A DNA stretch of 64,000 bases, taken from NCBI GenBank assembly GCA_024743115.1, contig JANSXC010000008.1, forward strand, positions 124,001 through 188,000, written 5' to 3'. The DNA is from a bacterium (GTDB lineage: Bacteria > Planctomycetota > UBA1135 > UBA2386). Below, piece by piece: positions 63,029 through 64,000 of the stretch. A model generated the notes under the pieces. It ran no database searches. It saw nothing but the letters and a program-made list of their open reading frames with translations, and had not been told where the DNA came from. Numbering within the stretch: the first letter of the stretch is position 1; each line of letters begins with the position of its first letter. The position numbers and the translations under genes are program-made.

Positions 63029-63060
63029 CAGCTTGCTGGAATCACCTGACCAATAAGCTG
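63029..63060. repeat. Direct repeat copy 1 in a small hairpin, left of the tail-collar-like gene
   Basis: Contains CTTGCTGGAATCACCTGA (63032-63049), which recurs with one mismatch at 63810-63827. The copy is framed by the inverted arms CAGCTT (63029-63034) and AAGCTG (63055-63060). Confidence 0.7.
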
Positions 63061-63083
63061 ACCGCATCAACCCAGCCCGCTAA

Positions 63084-63114
63084 CCTCCCGTCGCTCTCGG
63101 CTACAGCCGGGAGG
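63084..63114 (+). promoter_or_regulatory. Hairpin that covers the Shine-Dalgarno of the tail-collar-like gene
   Basis: CCTCCCG (63084-63090) pairs with CGGGAGG (63108-63114); the right arm is part of the purine-rich Shine-Dalgarno GGGAGGAAGG before ATG 63126. It may limit translation. Confidence 0.4.
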
Positions 63115-63125
63115 AAGGAATCAGG

Positions 63126-63809
63126 ATGACGAAACCCACCGGCATTGGGGAACGGTTGAAGGCGGCCGTTCTGGACAAGTTGGCGACGTTGGTTGTCGCT
63201 GCAGCAGTCGCGATTGTCGCATCAATCGGCACATGGTTCGTGACGATCACGAATGTAGTTCTGGACGAGGTGCAACTCCACGACCTCGCGAAGAAGCTCT
63301 CAGAGGATTCTCGCTTCGCCGCCCGAGTAGCAACGCTCGCGGGCTCGCCCGTCGGAAGCGTCGTTGCGTGGCCGGCGGCCCAGTCTCCCCCCAGCGGATG
63401 GGCGCCGTGCATCGGGCAAGCAATCGAGGCCAGCCCGCAGGATCGCATCGTGTCGGTATTGGGCATTACCTACGACGCAGATGGCACCGGAAGAGTCCAA
63501 CTCCCGGACTTTCAGGGCTACTTCCTCCAGGGCGCAGGCCAAGGTGATGAATCCGGATCGAGCGGGGGCGCCGGGAAGCTAGCGTTTCAGCTACGGCAAG
63601 GGCAGATGGGTAGCCCTGAAGCCACATCACACGGCATACGTGAAGTGGTAGCACTCCGTGCAGCTTTTCAGAGCAACCCTCGCCCCAACAAGATCTTTGA
63701 CGGCTGGGCGCCGGACACACGACTCCCGAAGAAGGGGAAAGACAACTATCGCGTTCTGGACAATCGGCCGCCGTTCGTAGCCGTCCAGTGGATCATCCGC
63801 GTGAAGTGA
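63126..63809 (+). CDS. Membrane-anchored protein with phage-tail-collar-like domain
   Basis: 227 residues. One hydrophobic helix at about 19-42 (LATLVVAAAVAIVASIGTWF) precedes a short helical stretch, then a tail-collar-like domain: GSVVAWPAAQSPPSGWAPC, VQLPDFQGYFLQGAGQ and the C-terminal RPPFVAVQWIIRVK. The same three elements are found in phage tail collar proteins and in secreted bacterial relatives. The base composition is visibly lower in GC than its neighbours, and the gene is flanked by near-identical 18-bp repeats, which suggests recent arrival. The Shine-Dalgarno (GGGAGGAAGG) is good. The function is unknown; it may be a surface-exposed or cell-contact protein. Confidence 0.7.
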   Translation: MTKPTGIGERLKAAVLDKLATLVVAAAVAIVASIGTWFVTITNVVLDEVQLHDLAKKLSEDSRFAARVATLAGSPVGSVVAWPAAQSPPSGWAPCIGQAIEASPQDRIVSVLGITYDADGTGRVQLPDFQGYFLQGAGQGDESGSSGGAGKLAFQLRQGQMGSPEATSHGIREVVALRAAFQSNPRPNKIFDGWAPDTRLPKKGKDNYRVLDNRPPFVAVQWIIRVK

Positions 63810-63837
63810 CTTGCTGGAATCACCAGATGAGCAGGTC
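63808..63837. repeat. Direct repeat copy 2 in a small hairpin, right of the tail-collar-like gene
   Basis: CTTGCTGGAATCACCAGA (63810-63827) matches copy 1 at 17 of 18 bases. It is framed by arms GACTTGCT (63808-63815) and AGCAGGTC (63830-63837), pairing at 8 positions with one wobble. Confidence 0.7.
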
Positions 63838-63894
63838 TCGCTCGACCGAGGCGCGGGCTAGTGCCGCTCACCGTCGTGTTAGAATTGGCCCCCC

Positions 63895-64000
63895 ATGCTT
63901 CTGGGTGACGCGAGAACGCAGATCACGTCCGCCCTGGTCGTCGTAAGTTGCCTGTTCCTCGTGTTTGCTGCGGTGGCTCGCCTGATGCATCGAAGGCGCC
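63895..64000 (+). CDS. Membrane protein, N-terminal fragment, unrecognised
   Basis: The frame opens at ATG 63895 and runs off the window (35 residues seen). It has one hydrophobic helix (ITSALVVVSCLFLVFAAVA) followed by RLMHRRR, an Nin-Cout type or single-anchor start. No family can be assigned. Confidence 0.45.
   Translation, partial: MLLGDARTQITSALVVVSCLFLVFAAVARLMHRRR

Noticed and set aside
63029-63890. Integron attC sites flanking the tail-collar-like gene (GTTAGAA near 63869, GCTAAC near 63080)
   Set aside because: The core consensus (GTTRRRY and RYYYAAC) is not matched at all positions, spacing is wrong, and no integrase is seen; only the direct repeats are reported.

Overview
The window is GC-rich (mostly well above 60% by eye), gene-dense DNA from a Gram-negative bacterium. 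I think it is a member of the Planctomycetota. The indicators are an ECF sigma factor next to a Ser/Thr kinase with a long repeat tail, large secreted beta-helix/FG-GAP proteins sharing a C-terminal module, a PEP-CTERM protein, a complete Tad pilus locus and LPS/outer-membrane genes (LptE, BamD, a WaaP-like kinase). The phylum is an inference; no rRNA is present.

Layout. 0-2.5 kb: a polarity-type module of a Roadblock protein (cut by the window edge), an MglA-like GTPase with a C-terminal membrane anchor, a second Roadblock protein, and a 43-residue lysine-rich protein. 2.6-11.9 kb: metG, a membrane protein, a glutaryl-CoA-dehydrogenase-like enzyme, a Ser/Thr kinase with its ECF sigma factor, an exported cyclophilin and a DUF374 acyltransferase. 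11.9-14 kb: fdsG and fdsB, the diaphorase half of a soluble NAD-dependent formate dehydrogenase. The catalytic half, fdsA and fdsD, lies 20 kb away at 33.8-36.9 kb. 14-22 kb: a group resembling a zinc-economy locus (COG0523 GTPase, DUF1826, MerC-like protein, FolE2, a Cys/His-containing ECF sigma factor, a His/Cys-rich small protein), mixed with a metallophosphoesterase-like protein lacking metal ligands and a methyltransferase. 22-33.6 kb: an 11-gene Tad/Flp pilus locus on the + strand, mostly with 4-base stop/start overlaps. 37-42.7 kb: two paralogous secreted beta-helix/FG-GAP proteins. 42.8-48.8 kb: a TolB-like lipoprotein, a membrane protein, an N-acetylglucosamine-kinase-like ATPase, ArfB, glutamate dehydrogenase, a WaaP-like kinase and a PEP-CTERM protein. 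49-49.4 kb: RNase P RNA (rnpB). 49.4-53.5 kb: ruvX and a large AsmA-like protein. 53.7-53.9 kb: a small protein that looks like a bacterial histone. 54-60.4 kb: ftsH-cdaA-cdaR-glmM-tsaB, a c-di-AMP/cell-wall operon on the minus strand. 60.6-62.9 kb: recO-bamD-lptE. 63-64 kb: a phage-tail-collar-like membrane protein of visibly lower GC, flanked by direct repeats inside small hairpins, and the start of another membrane protein.

Items most worth a second look: the membrane-anchored MglA module; the histone-fold protein together with the lysine-rich tail protein; the zinc-type neighbourhood with its Cys/His sigma factor; the shared C-terminal module of the two FG-GAP proteins; the repeat-flanked tail-collar gene; and the split formate dehydrogenase. 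No CRISPR array, tRNA, 16S/23S rRNA or transposase was seen.
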